Shown: positions 34,713 through 43,615, counted from the stretch's first letter. The stretch: 59,894 bases of DNA from Planctomycetia bacterium (GCA_030535245.1 JAUNBJ010000007.1:1-59894), one strand, 5' to 3'. Numbers and translations are program-made. Notes: generated from the letters alone by a model not told the origin.

Positions 34713-36662
34713 ATGAATTTTTGGAAAATCGTAAAAACCTCGCTCCGCTACCGGTGGAGTATCGTTCTGAGTATCCTTACCGCAATGGGGGTCAGCGTCC
34801 TTTGGGGAGCCAACCTCAGCGCCGTGTATCCGTTCATGGAAATCACGTTCAAGGGACAGACGCTCCAGCAATGGATCGACAACACCATCGCTCAAAGTGA
34901 GTCCCAAATCGCGACCTTCCAGCGGGATTACGACGCGATCTCCACCCAGCCCGACCGGGAAAACGACGCGGCCCTCCTCCAGCGAAAACTCCGCACCGAA
35001 GAAACCGCACTTTACGGATACCGGCTCACGCAGAGGTTCGTCTGCCGGTTTGTGCCGAACGACGCATTTGCCACAATCGCCCTGCTTCTGGCGGTGCTTT
35101 TATCGCTCACCGCTCTGAAAATCGCGTTCCTGATCGCCAACACGCTGTTCGTCACGCGGGTGGTCAACCGGACGATCTACGACGTGCGAAACCAGCTTTT
35201 CGACAAATGTCTGGAACTGGATATGGCCCGGTACAACAACCGCAGCTCCGCCGAACTGATGAGCCGTATCACCAACGACGTAGGGGGCATCGCCACGGGA
35301 ATCAGCTACCTCTACGGCAAACTGATCCGCGAACCGCTCAAGATGTTCGTCTGCCTGGGGCTGGCCATCTGGATCAATTGGCAACTTTTCGTCGTCACGG
35401 CCATGATCTTGCCTCCCATCGCATGGATTATCAGCAAACTGGCACAAAAAATCAAAAAAGTCAGCCGCCAAATCATGGCCGAAGTCGCCCGATTGTTCGA
35501 GAAAATGCAGGAAACTTTCTACGGAATCAAAATCGTCAAGTGCTTCACCATGGAGGAGCACATGCGCGACCTGTTTCAAAAACAGGGGCTGGTGCTATAC
35601 CGCAAGTCGTACACCATCGCGTTTCTCGACGTGTTTGCCAAGTGCGTCGTGGAATTTTCCGGAATCCTCATCGTGTCGATTGCCCTTCTGGTTGGGGCGT
35701 GGCTGGTGCTCAGCGGCGGCACCACCCTGTTCGGTATCCCGATGGCAGAACGGCCGCTTACAATCGAGTGGCTCGTGATGTTTTACGTCGCCCTTCTGGG
35801 AGCTGCCGACCCGGCCCGCAAGCTGAGCGATATTTTCACCTCCATGCAAAATGCCGTCGCGTCGGCCGACCGGATTTACGAACTGCTCGACGCCCCTGTC
35901 GCCGTGCGGGACCCGGAACATCCGAAAACACTCGAAAACCCCAGGCCCGATTTGGTATTTTCCAACGTTTCCTTCGACTACCAACCCGACCGACCTGTCC
36001 TGCGCGGAATCCAACTCACGCTGAAATTCGGACAGACCTACGCCATCGTCGGCCCCAACGGGTGCGGGAAAAGCACGCTTCTAAACCTCATCCCCCGCCT
36101 GGCCGACCCCACCTCCGGAACCATTTCTCTCGGCGGAATCCCGCTCCCCGAAATGACGCAGCACGACCTGCATACCTGCATCGGACTGGTTTCCCAGGAC
36201 GCCATCCTGTTCGACGATACCGTGCGAAATAACATCCGCTTCGGTCGCCCCTCCGCCACCGATGAGGAGGTGATCGCGGCGGCGAAAAAAGCGTTTGCCG
36301 ACCCATTCATCCAAAGCGTCCTGCCCCAGGGATACGACACCCCGCTTGGCCCCCACGGGGGACTCCTTTCCGGAGGACAAAAACAACGCATCGCCCTGGC
36401 TCGCGTTATCCTGCGAGAACCTAAACTGCTCTTGCTCGACGAAGCCACCAGCCAGATCGACCTTGAAAGCGAACGCGATATTCAGGAAGCGATCGCCATG
36501 TTCCGCAACAACCGCACCACCCTTTTCGTCACTCACCGCGTCTCCATGCTCGCCCTTGCCGACACCATCATCGTCATGGATTCTGGAAGGATCACCGACC
36601 TCGGAACACACGCGGAACTCCTCCAGCGAAATCCCTTCTACAAGGGACTCTATACGAACTAA
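34713..36662 (+). CDS. MsbA-like ABC exporter (fused permease-ATPase)
   Basis: A 649-residue half-transporter. TM1 (about residues 15-35) is separated from TM2 (about 110-130) by an unusually long, charged, probably coiled-coil periplasmic loop of ~75 residues. The ATPase domain shows Walker A GPNGCGKST, Q-loop GLVSQDAILFDD, signature LSGGQKQR, Walker B LLLLDEATSQID and an H-loop VTHR. It probably exports lipid A-like glycolipids or another hydrophobic compound as a homodimer. It begins 18 bp after dnaE and is followed by a bidirectional terminator. Confidence 0.9.
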   Translation: MNFWKIVKTSLRYRWSIVLSILTAMGVSVLWGANLSAVYPFMEITFKGQTLQQWIDNTIAQSESQIATFQRDYDAISTQPDRENDAALLQRKLRTEETALYGYRLTQRFVCRFVPNDAFATIALLLAVLLSLTALKIAFLIANTLFVTRVVNRTIYDVRNQLFDKCLELDMARYNNRSSAELMSRITNDVGGIATGISYLYGKLIREPLKMFVCLGLAIWINWQLFVVTAMILPPIAWIISKLAQKIKKVSRQIMAEVARLFEKMQETFYGIKIVKCFTMEEHMRDLFQKQGLVLYRKSYTIAFLDVFAKCVVEFSGILIVSIALLVGAWLVLSGGTTLFGIPMAERPLTIEWLVMFYVALLGAADPARKLSDIFTSMQNAVASADRIYELLDAPVAVRDPEHPKTLENPRPDLVFSNVSFDYQPDRPVLRGIQLTLKFGQTYAIVGPNGCGKSTLLNLIPRLADPTSGTISLGGIPLPEMTQHDLHTCIGLVSQDAILFDDTVRNNIRFGRPSATDEEVIAAAKKAFADPFIQSVLPQGYDTPLGPHGGLLSGGQKQRIALARVILREPKLLLLDEATSQIDLESERDIQEAIAMFRNNRTTLFVTHRVSMLALADTIIVMDSGRITDLGTHAELLQRNPFYKGLYTN

Positions 36663-36668
36663 CCCCCC

Positions 36669-36706
36669 ATAAAAAAACACGGAAGGCGCAACCTCCCGTG
36701 TTTTCG
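36669..36706. terminator. Bidirectional terminator between ABC exporter and coaD
   Basis: AACACGG (36676-36682) pairs with CCGTGTT (36696-36702), extended by AGG/CCT inside; a run of A on the left and T on the right lets it end both converging transcripts. Confidence 0.75.
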
Positions 36707-36745
36707 TCATGTCGCTCCATTCCCCGCACACGAGGAAAAAACGCT

Positions 36746-37243
36746 TCACCCCGCTCGAATCCGCTCCTCCACAAACGGAATGACCACCTCCGGCAGAAAT
36801 TTCCGGAACTCTTTGTGCGTCGCCAAATTCGCAATCTGCTTGATCAGCGAGCTGGATACGTGCGCCAGCTCCCCGTCCGCAATCATGAACAACGTCTCGA
36901 CTTTGTGCGATAAACGACGGTTGGCCATCATCATAGTCAACTCGGCCGGAATGTCGGTGATCGGACGCACCCCGCGAATCATGATGTTCGCACCGCACTC
37001 CTCCACAAAACGTACCGCAAACCCCGTAAAGGTGCGTATCTCCAAATTCGGTATGTGACGCGTCGAAAGACGAATCATCTCCATCCGCTCTTCCGGCGTG
37101 AACATGTACGCCTTCTCCAAATTGATCCCGATGCCCACAATCAACTTGTCAAAAAGTTTGCTGACACGCTCCATAATATCCAGATGACCCAACGTAATCG
37201 GATCGAAGGAGCCGGGATATATCGCAATACTCGGTTTGCTCAT
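36746..37243 (-). CDS. coaD: Phosphopantetheine adenylyltransferase
   Basis: A 165-residue nucleotidyltransferase that makes dephospho-CoA from 4'-phosphopantetheine and ATP. The signature YPGSFDPITLGH (residues 9-20, H20) is complete; IRGVRPITD and the C-terminal VSSSLIKQIA (the family's ISSTxVR-type motif) are present. It is last in a minus-strand run after rpsT. Confidence 0.96.
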   Translation of the reverse strand: MSKPSIAIYPGSFDPITLGHLDIMERVSKLFDKLIVGIGINLEKAYMFTPEERMEMIRLSTRHIPNLEIRTFTGFAVRFVEECGANIMIRGVRPITDIPAELTMMMANRRLSHKVETLFMIADGELAHVSSSLIKQIANLATHKEFRKFLPEVVIPFVEERIRAG

Positions 37244-37360
37244 AATAACACAAACGCGGTCGCCCGGATACGCGCATACCCAGACGCCGCTTTCTCAACG
37301 GAAAAAACAGATTCCCTGCCGGCGGCCCCACACCACGCAGAACCGCCATGCGTCTTGCCC

Positions 37361-37639
37361 TTACTCGGCCTTGGCCGTCTTCACCGCCTTGATCGCGGCG
37401 GACAAACGAGACTTCGTACGCGCAACCGTGTTCGGGTGCACAATCCGCTTGCTCGCGGCTCGATCCATATGCTTGGTCGCCGTCTGAAATTCCTCCGTCG
37501 CCTTCGCAGCATCCCCTGCGGCAACCGCTTCACGCACTTTGCGGCAATCCCCGCGAAGCTCGCGTTTGACAGCCAGATTGGTTACTTTCTTCTCTTCGCT
37601 CTGACGAAGACGTTTTTTGGCACTTTTGATGTTCGGCAT
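37361..37639 (-). CDS. rpsT: 30S ribosomal protein S20
   Basis: A 92-residue basic, helical protein with the S20 opening MPNIKSAKKRLRQSEEK and the conserved KGIIHPNTAAR-like region (here KRIVHPNTVARTKSRL). It binds the 16S rRNA 5' domain. A GGAG lies just upstream. The 117-bp gap to coaD (37244-37360) contains a GC-rich stem and a T6 run on the minus strand that may attenuate transcription weakly. Confidence 0.96.
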   Translation of the reverse strand: MPNIKSAKKRLRQSEEKKVTNLAVKRELRGDCRKVREAVAAGDAAKATEEFQTATKHMDRAASKRIVHPNTVARTKSRLSAAIKAVKTAKAE

Positions 37640-37694
37640 GATTCGTCGAAATCGCTCCTGTTAAAAAATCCCTGATAAAATGGTAACAAAAAAA

Positions 37695-39104
37695 TCAGCC
37701 CTCGCCCTTCCGCTTCGCGGAAACCTTGGCAAGTATTTCGGATACGTCGCGGTAACTAAAGTCCATGTCGGCCAGCGGCGTGAGAAACCGATCCGCCGTC
37801 TCCCACTCCTCCATCGCTATGGCCAGTTTGCCCGCAAGATAATACGCTCGTTTCTTGTTGTCCGCGTCACGATCCGGAATCTTCTCGATCGCTTCCTCAA
37901 AATTCGCCATCGCCAGACGATACTGCTTGATCGCCTGAAAACTCTGACCCAACGCCAAACAACACAGCCCGCTTCGTCGCGGTTCCTTCTTGGCAATCTG
38001 AAACTGCTTGATCGCCTCGTCATGATCGTTCTTCATCTGGTAACGCAACCCCAAATCATACTTGAATCCCAGGTTGTTCGGGTACCGCTCGCAACGATCC
38101 TTCCAAATTTCCAATTCCATGTCCAGCAACTGCGCACGCGTCTTTTTCCACTCGTCGGAATCCTTGCCGCTCTTTTTGGCAATCTGCCCCAACTTCTTCC
38201 GCATGGCCCGCGTCTGCACATCCTCCAGACGATCCTGCAACTCCGGAATCTTCCCGCACGCTTCCACCGCACGCTTCAAAATATCCGTCGCCTTCTCGAA
38301 ATTCTCTGTCTGCGTGTAAATCTCCGCCAGCTCGATGTACTTCGCCTGATCCTTCGGCTGCTGGCGTATCTGCTGCTCCAGAAGCTGTTCGTGCGTCAGC
38401 TCCACCGTCGCACCGGTCTGCGTACGTGTCGTCACCTTGGCCCCCGCGTTCACCGGCTGCTTCGTGTAACCCGTCAGGTTCAACGTCCGTGCCACCGTCA
38501 GACGCGCCATGTTCCGCTCCGCCTCGTCGTCGCCCGGCTTCATCTCCGAAACCCGACGCCAACACTGATACGCATCCTCGATACGCCCCAAATCTTCCAG
38601 ATGCTTCCCGCACGTGCGGTTCACCTCCACGTCCTTCGGGTTGCTCTCCAATGCCATTTTCAAAAACAGCAATGGAACGTCCACAAACCCCAATGCCTGC
38701 GTCGCTCGCGTCAGACCAAACAACAACGGCGTGTCCCACGGATTCCACTGCAATCCCTTGTACCCGCTTTCCAACACCGCCAGCCAGTCCTCTTTCTGAA
38801 GCGATTTTTTCACGGCACCATGCGGCCCCATCAGCTTCAAAAACGCCATGCCATGGCCTTTGCGGTTGTTGTTGTACTTTTTCTTCAAATTGTTCAGATA
38901 GACCTGCACGTACTGCGCATTCCCCGGCTCCCCCAAAACACACTGCGTCAGAAGTTCCGTTGCATAATCGTAATTGGACTGGTTGCTCTGAAGCGATCCA
39001 TGTTCAAAAAGCTGCTGCAAACGCTTCCGCTTTGCCTGTGAAATTTCGGGCAACTGCGGATTCATCTCGGAATTTTGACCGGTTTCAATATTATCGCTTG
39101 ACAT
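37695..39104 (-). CDS. TPR-repeat protein, cytoplasmic
   Basis: A 469-residue soluble protein with no signal peptide. TPR-like helical pairs occur throughout (for example WLAVLESGYKGLQWNPWDTPLLFGL, LEDLGRIEDAYQCWRRVSEMKPGD, YIELAEIYTQTENFEKATDILKRAVE, LALGQSFQAIKQYRLAMANFEEAI). A central charged segment (about 250-330) is probably coiled. The family is seen in planctomycetes; function is unknown, likely protein interaction scaffolding. It has its own promoter and runs into rpsT. Confidence 0.75.
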   Translation of the reverse strand: MSSDNIETGQNSEMNPQLPEISQAKRKRLQQLFEHGSLQSNQSNYDYATELLTQCVLGEPGNAQYVQVYLNNLKKKYNNNRKGHGMAFLKLMGPHGAVKKSLQKEDWLAVLESGYKGLQWNPWDTPLLFGLTRATQALGFVDVPLLFLKMALESNPKDVEVNRTCGKHLEDLGRIEDAYQCWRRVSEMKPGDDEAERNMARLTVARTLNLTGYTKQPVNAGAKVTTRTQTGATVELTHEQLLEQQIRQQPKDQAKYIELAEIYTQTENFEKATDILKRAVEACGKIPELQDRLEDVQTRAMRKKLGQIAKKSGKDSDEWKKTRAQLLDMELEIWKDRCERYPNNLGFKYDLGLRYQMKNDHDEAIKQFQIAKKEPRRSGLCCLALGQSFQAIKQYRLAMANFEEAIEKIPDRDADNKKRAYYLAGKLAIAMEEWETADRFLTPLADMDFSYRDVSEILAKVSAKRKGEG

Positions 39105-39173
39105 ATCTGCTCAACCATCTAGCTTATTTTCAGCGTATCCCCCACGACAGCCCACAAAGACTATCAATATATC

Positions 39174-39201
39174 ATTCTAACACAGTTTCCCATTTTGACA
39201 A
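39174..39201 (-). promoter_or_regulatory. Promoter of the TPR gene (and possibly rpsT-coaD)
   Basis: On the minus strand TTGTCA (39196-39201) and TAGAAT (39174-39179) are spaced by 16 bp, 70 bp before the TPR gene start. Confidence 0.6.
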
Positions 39202-39213
39202 GGGGGAGAAAAA

Positions 39214-39235
39214 CAATGAGCAATGAGCAATGAAC
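39214..39235. repeat. Heptamer repeat of a second sequence type (CAATGAG)
   Basis: Three 7-bp units CAATGAG/CAATGAA between the TPR gene and the BRCT-MerR-TPR gene. The period is the same as the ATGGTTA and ATTGATA repeats, which points to one mechanism generating all of them. Confidence 0.65.
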
Positions 39236-39272
39236 AGGGGGTAAGGGAGGGCGGAAGCGATAGTAACGGCCT

Positions 39273-40499
39273 CTACCCCTTTTCCTCCAACAAACGGCTC
39301 CGCTTTCGTACCTCGTCGGCCTGCACCCAAAGCCCCCGACGCTCCAATATCTCTATCAAAAGATGGTACGCCTCCCGATACTCCGGATGATACGCTATCG
39401 CTCCCCAAAGTGCCTGCGTCGCCAACAAATCATCCCCCTCCTCCACCAAAACCCGCGCCAACGCTACCCGCGCCTCCACATAATCCTCGTCCAACTCTAT
39501 CGCCATGGAAAAACGCTCCCTCGCCCCAGCTAAATTCCCCTGCCGATACAGCAAATCCCCCAACTGAAAACAATCCGACGCACTGGCCCCCGTCGCAAAC
39601 AGAAGATTCCGATACATCTCCTCCGCCTCGGAAAGCCTCCCCATCTCGTCAAACGCACTGGCCGCCTCCCGAAGCTGCACCAACGAGACACTCTGCCCCC
39701 CAGACGCCGACAAACCGGACGTCTCAAACAACTTCGGAAACGCTTCGTCCAACACCGTCCCCTCAAAAAGGTCTCCTGACGGCTCCTCGTCCTCCAGCTT
39801 TTCCTCGCTGAAATCCATGACCAGCTGCCCGTTCGGCTCCAACAGCTCCTCGTCCCGTCGCAACAACACCCGGCTCCCACGTACCACGAAATCCGACTCC
39901 GTTAAATGCGGCAGCATTCGCGGATTGATGTTCCGCAAAAGCCCCAACACCTGCTCCACCGACTGCAATTTCGCACCGTCCGCCAAAAGTGCATGAATCT
40001 TCTGTGCCGAAAAAACCTCCTCCAACGCAAAATACGGCAAACGCCGTATCACCCGCACCGGCACAATCAACCCCTTCCGATACCAGTTCCGAATCACTTC
40101 CGCCTTGACACCCAACTGCTTCGCCAACATGGTGGGCGTGTAAAGCGTCGTCAACTCCTGCTCCCCCTCCCGAGACGGAAACAGCCGCTGGAGTAGCTGC
40201 GTCTCCGTGGCAATGCGTGTTTTCCCCTCCTCCAAATCCTCACGTACCCGCTCGGTCAGCCACGACGTGTCCTCCTCTTTCACCGCAAAGGCGTCGAAAT
40301 GCCCCTCACGCTTCCCCAGAATCAGCCAGTCCACCGACTTCTCCGGCGACGTGACAAACCGCCCCCCATGCTGGCGAATCATTTCATAAACGTCTTTCTT
40401 AAACGTACTTTGCAACTTGCCAACAATACGCACCGTCTTGCCGCTGAGAAAACTCTCCGCGTCCGGCGGAAGATGGGAAATTTCGGGAGAATCCGACAT
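39273..40499 (-). CDS. BRCT - MerR-type HTH - TPR fusion protein
   Basis: A 408-residue protein with three parts. Residues ~15-105 look like a BRCT domain (SFLSGKTVRIVGKL, then GGRFVTSPEKSVDWLILGK), as at the end of NAD-dependent DNA ligase. Residues ~118-190 form a MerR-like winged helix (YTPTMLAKQLGVKAEVIRNWYRKGLI). Residues ~275-400 hold TPR repeats (LREAASAFDEMGRLSEAEEMYRNLL and two more). It could read DNA ends or breaks through BRCT and bind a promoter through MerR. No effector-binding domain of a classic MerR is present. The gene starts about 90 bp after the YTV gene, beyond its terminator. Confidence 0.75.
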   Translation of the reverse strand: MSDSPEISHLPPDAESFLSGKTVRIVGKLQSTFKKDVYEMIRQHGGRFVTSPEKSVDWLILGKREGHFDAFAVKEEDTSWLTERVREDLEEGKTRIATETQLLQRLFPSREGEQELTTLYTPTMLAKQLGVKAEVIRNWYRKGLIVPVRVIRRLPYFALEEVFSAQKIHALLADGAKLQSVEQVLGLLRNINPRMLPHLTESDFVVRGSRVLLRRDEELLEPNGQLVMDFSEEKLEDEEPSGDLFEGTVLDEAFPKLFETSGLSASGGQSVSLVQLREAASAFDEMGRLSEAEEMYRNLLFATGASASDCFQLGDLLYRQGNLAGARERFSMAIELDEDYVEARVALARVLVEEGDDLLATQALWGAIAYHPEYREAYHLLIEILERRGLWVQADEVRKRSRLLEEKG

Positions 40500-40531
40500 G
40501 CGTTAACCTGAACCATCCAAAGATACGAAAA

Positions 40532-40561
40532 CACGAAAGGGGAACGCTTCCCCATTTCGTG
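40532..40561 (-). terminator. Intrinsic terminator after the YTV-type gene
   Basis: CACGAAA-GGGGAA pairs with TTCCCC-TTTCGTG (one bulged base, loop CGC); on the minus strand it is followed by TTTTCG. Confidence 0.75.
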
Positions 40562-40590
40562 CCTTCGCGATACCCTCGATTGAAAAACCA

Positions 40591-41937
40591 CTACTTCTTT
40601 TCTACCTGTGCCGGAATCGGTTCGGGAGCCACCGGCTTTGAGGGCTGCTCCACAATAGACCGCTTGTCGGCAAACGTCCGATTTTCCCCCTCCGTGGTGT
40701 CCGCCGCGTCGTCCTTCAACACGGGGGTCTCCAACTCCGGTTCGGGCAAACGCACCTCTGGAACCGTTACCGATGTCCCTGTCGCCGGGGCCGCCGCTGC
40801 CGGAGCCGCCGGAGAGGGTGCCGTCTGTGCCGGGCCAATCTCGCAGCCATTGGCGTCGATGGGAATGTACCGCTGCACGATTCGCGGCGTTCGGCAAATC
40901 TGTTCCTCCGCCTGCATCTTGCAAACCTTCACTTCGTATTGCTCGCTCCGCTGCTCGCAGACCGTTTTCCACGTCGTGTACGGAACCTGACGCACCCGCT
41001 CCTCCTCCTGCCACTTGCAAACCTTGACCGGAACCTTGTTCTCGACCCGCTCGCGAACCGGCTTCATCGTGGTGTACGGAACCTTCTGAACCACCTCTTC
41101 CCGAACCATTTCCGTTACCGTCACCGGAACCTTCTCCACCACCTGCTGCTCCACCATACGCGTGGAAGTCACCGGAACCTGCTCGCAAACCGTACGCGGC
41201 ACCTGGTACGTACGCGGCACCTGCACCGGCTGCGGGTTCGGAACCCATATCTTCTCCACCTCATAACGCCCCTTGTTCGAGGGCGTCCAGTACAAACCAC
41301 CACGCTGCTTCGTCACCTCGCCCGTGCATTCGTTCGTAACCGCTTTCGGCTCCTGGAACGTCAGCCGGTTGGCAAACAACCCACGACTCGGCTTCAACAC
41401 CATCTGGTCGGTGTAGCACCCCTGGTCGACATACTTCGTTTCGTACGTCGTTCGCGTCTCCAACACCGTCTTGGAACGTGTCTCCATCCGCGTTTCGCAG
41501 ACCGGACGACTCACCGTATAGCACCGCTCCTGCTCGATAACCTTCTGAACCGGCTTCATGCGTACGGTCACTTCCTCCCGCTCGCACGTCTCCGGAACGT
41601 ACCGAACCCGCTCGTAACTTTGGTCCTGAATCACCACCTCCGTTATCGGAATGCGAACCGTATAACGCTCCTCACGCATCTCCGTCTCGGCAACCTGCTT
41701 GGAAACCGTATAGGGACGCGTTCGTAGCTCCGTCTCCCAGACCGGCTTGTACGATACGACCTTCTTTTCATCATAGACCGTTTCGCAGACTACTTTATAC
41801 GTCGGCGGAACAACACAGCACGCAACCGGGCCGTCGGAAACAATCGGAGCCGAAACCGGACAACTCTGGGCGTAGCTCCGAACACTCAACCCGCAGACAA
41901 GCACCGTCGCGACGAAAAACGTTTTTTGAAGTTTCAT
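40591..41937 (-). CDS. Secreted YTV-type repeat protein (planctomycetal cell-wall protein candidate)
   Basis: A 448-residue exported protein (signal peptide ending RSYAQ). The mature chain is built of imperfect ~20-residue units with alternating charged and valine/tyrosine residues (for example KVPVTVTEMVREEVVQ, KVPYTTMKPVRERVE, RPYTVSKQVAETEMR), rich in the YTV tripeptide, plus regularly spaced cysteines (about 17) that could crosslink. A proline/alanine-rich, acidic tail follows. This matches the YTV-domain proteins reported from planctomycete cell walls. It would act outside the inner membrane as a structural protein. Monocistronic, with promoter and terminator. Confidence 0.8.
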   Translation of the reverse strand: MKLQKTFFVATVLVCGLSVRSYAQSCPVSAPIVSDGPVACCVVPPTYKVVCETVYDEKKVVSYKPVWETELRTRPYTVSKQVAETEMREERYTVRIPITEVVIQDQSYERVRYVPETCEREEVTVRMKPVQKVIEQERCYTVSRPVCETRMETRSKTVLETRTTYETKYVDQGCYTDQMVLKPSRGLFANRLTFQEPKAVTNECTGEVTKQRGGLYWTPSNKGRYEVEKIWVPNPQPVQVPRTYQVPRTVCEQVPVTSTRMVEQQVVEKVPVTVTEMVREEVVQKVPYTTMKPVRERVENKVPVKVCKWQEEERVRQVPYTTWKTVCEQRSEQYEVKVCKMQAEEQICRTPRIVQRYIPIDANGCEIGPAQTAPSPAAPAAAAPATGTSVTVPEVRLPEPELETPVLKDDAADTTEGENRTFADKRSIVEQPSKPVAPEPIPAQVEKK

Positions 41938-42002
41938 CTTACACCATCCTTGCTTCCAATGAGCGTATGGGAATGAATCTTTTTATAAATCGAAACCGAG
42001 TC

Positions 42003-42019
42003 ACGGACTCCCAGTCCGT
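42003..42019. promoter_or_regulatory. Hairpin upstream of the YTV-type gene
   Basis: A 7-bp stem ACGGACT/AGTCCGT with loop CCC lies in the 5' leader of the minus-strand YTV gene, between its promoter and start codon. Confidence 0.4.
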
Positions 42020-42045
42020 ATTTCTCTACTCTTTCCTACAACCTT

Positions 42046-42074
42046 ATTCTACCACGTTTGCGGCTAAATGCCAT
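42046..42074 (-). promoter_or_regulatory. Promoter of the YTV-type gene
   Basis: On the minus strand a TGG-extended -10 TAGAAT (42046-42051) with ATGGCA (42069-42074) 17 bp upstream. Confidence 0.5.
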
Positions 42075-42169
42075 GAAAAATCCACCAAAATTTTAAAAAA
42101 ACTTAAAAAATTTACCCATTTTGTGTAAATTTATGCCGATTATGGAAAATTTTTTCGCCGCTTCACCGC

Positions 42170-42205
42170 TTGATTTATTTTCCCCCATGCTGTAAAATTC
42201 TACAG
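42170..42205 (+). promoter_or_regulatory. Promoter with overlapping inverted repeat before the solitary ATPase
   Basis: TTGATT (42170-42175) and TAAAAT (42193-42198) are spaced by 17 bp. The inverted repeat CTGTA-N6-TACAG (42190-42205) covers the -10, a typical repressor-site position. The rest of the 291-bp divergent gap 41938-42228 is AT-rich with nothing else evident. Confidence 0.55.
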
Positions 42206-42228
42206 AAGAAAGCAAATCGGAGGCCATC

Positions 42229-43527
42229 ATGCAATTGCAATCCCTACACCTGACCCATTTCCGCGGCATCCACGAAATGACGCTCGATTTTCAACCCCAG
42301 ATGAACGTCCTGGTCGGCGTCAACGGTGCGGGAAAATCCTCCGTGCTCGACGGAATCGCCATCCTGCTGACCCGCATGGTTTCCCTCATCCGAAGCGGAA
42401 AAAATGCCGGACGTGAAATCGCCCCCTCCGACATCTCCGCCGGACGCAACGTCTCGCGACTGGTCGGAACCCTCGCCGCCGACGACATGATCTTCGCCTG
42501 GCTGCTGACCAAATACCTCCCCCACACACGCAAGCAGCCCGAACGGGACAAAATCCCCGAACATTGCCGCCCCCTGCGTGACTACACGTCCCAAATTCGC
42601 GACCAAATCGAACGGACTCTCGAAAATTGCTCCATCCCCGTGCTGATCTACTACCGTGCCGAACGCGTCGCCCTGAACTTCCCCCGCTTCGTGCATACCG
42701 ACCGGGATTTCTCCCTGCTGAGCGTCTATCAGGACTCCCTCTCCAGCAAAGCCGATTACCGCGTCTTGCTGGAATGGTTCCGTGAACGCGAAAATACCGA
42801 GGACCGAGAATTCAAACGGCTTTCCATGGACAAAAAACGGAAAACCAACCCCGTCACCTACCGCGACCCCCAACTCGAAGTCGTGCGGCGAACCTGGAAC
42901 GCATTCATGCCCGAATTTTCCGATTTCACCATCAACACCAACCCGCTACGGCTGGAAGCGAAGAAAAACGGTACCACCTTCCGCGTCGATCAACTCTCCG
43001 ACGGTGAGAAAAGCCTGCTTGCCCTTGTCGGCGACATTGCCCGACGTCTGGCCATCGCCAACCCCACCCTCCCCGACCCATTGCAGGGCGAAGGAATCAT
43101 CCTGATCGACGAAATCGACCTCCACTTCCACCCCAAACGCCAAGCCATGATCGTGCCGAAACTGATGGAGGTTTTCCCCAACTGCCAGTTCATCGTGGCC
43201 ACCCACTCGCCACAAATTCTGGGCCACGTCCATGCCAAACGTATCTATCTACTCGAAGAAAACGACGAAGGCGTCATTGAGCTAAAACGTCCCGAAGAAT
43301 CGTTCGGCATGACCACCGACCAGATTCTGGAAGATGTCATGCAAGTTCCCTCCCGTGACGCAGACGAAGAAAAAAAATTGCTCAAGGTGTTCGAGCTGAT
43401 TGAACGACGAAAACTCTCCGAAGCAAAAGCCCTCATCGAAGAAATCCGTCAATATCGACGCTCCGAACCCAAACTGCTTGCCGCCGACGCCCGGATACAA
43501 TTTCTTTCCATGAAATCAGGAGATTAA
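42229..43527 (+). CDS. Solitary RecF/SMC-type AAA ATPase, Septu PtuA-like
   Basis: A 432-residue ABC-type ATPase. Walker A GVNGAGKSS at 30-38; signature QLSDGEKSLLAL at 255-266; Walker B IILIDEIDLHFHP at 290-302; H-loop ATHSPQI at 324-330. The mid-segment IYYRAERVALNFPR (140-153) resembles the YYPxxR...P motif of PtuA-type ATPases in Septu and some retron defence systems. PtuA normally pairs with an HNH nuclease (PtuB), but none follows: the next 135 bp are repeats, then a sigma factor gene on the other strand. It has GGAGG upstream and a promoter with an operator-like repeat. It may be an orphan defence ATPase or a chromosome-maintenance relative. Confidence 0.75.
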   Translation: MQLQSLHLTHFRGIHEMTLDFQPQMNVLVGVNGAGKSSVLDGIAILLTRMVSLIRSGKNAGREIAPSDISAGRNVSRLVGTLAADDMIFAWLLTKYLPHTRKQPERDKIPEHCRPLRDYTSQIRDQIERTLENCSIPVLIYYRAERVALNFPRFVHTDRDFSLLSVYQDSLSSKADYRVLLEWFRERENTEDREFKRLSMDKKRKTNPVTYRDPQLEVVRRTWNAFMPEFSDFTINTNPLRLEAKKNGTTFRVDQLSDGEKSLLALVGDIARRLAIANPTLPDPLQGEGIILIDEIDLHFHPKRQAMIVPKLMEVFPNCQFIVATHSPQILGHVHAKRIYLLEENDEGVIELKRPEESFGMTTDQILEDVMQVPSRDADEEKKLLKVFELIERRKLSEAKALIEEIRQYRRSEPKLLAADARIQFLSMKSGD

Positions 43528-43535
43528 CGGTTTGG

Positions 43536-43615
43536 AATTGATAATTGATAATTAATGGTTAATGGTGAATGGTTAATGACGTGTGGTGCCGTGAACGAAG
43601 GGCTTAGCCCGTAGT
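43536..43615. repeat. Composite repeat: heptamers plus 35-bp core (copy B2)
   Basis: ATTGATA then ATGGTTA heptamers (43536-43577) followed by the core 43581-43615, which matches 10815-10849 at 32 of 35 positions. Two further units of GTAGTGGGAAGCTGCTGG lie at about 43611-43650. The same order and orientation as at 10.8 kb show that this is one composite element. Confidence 0.8.
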
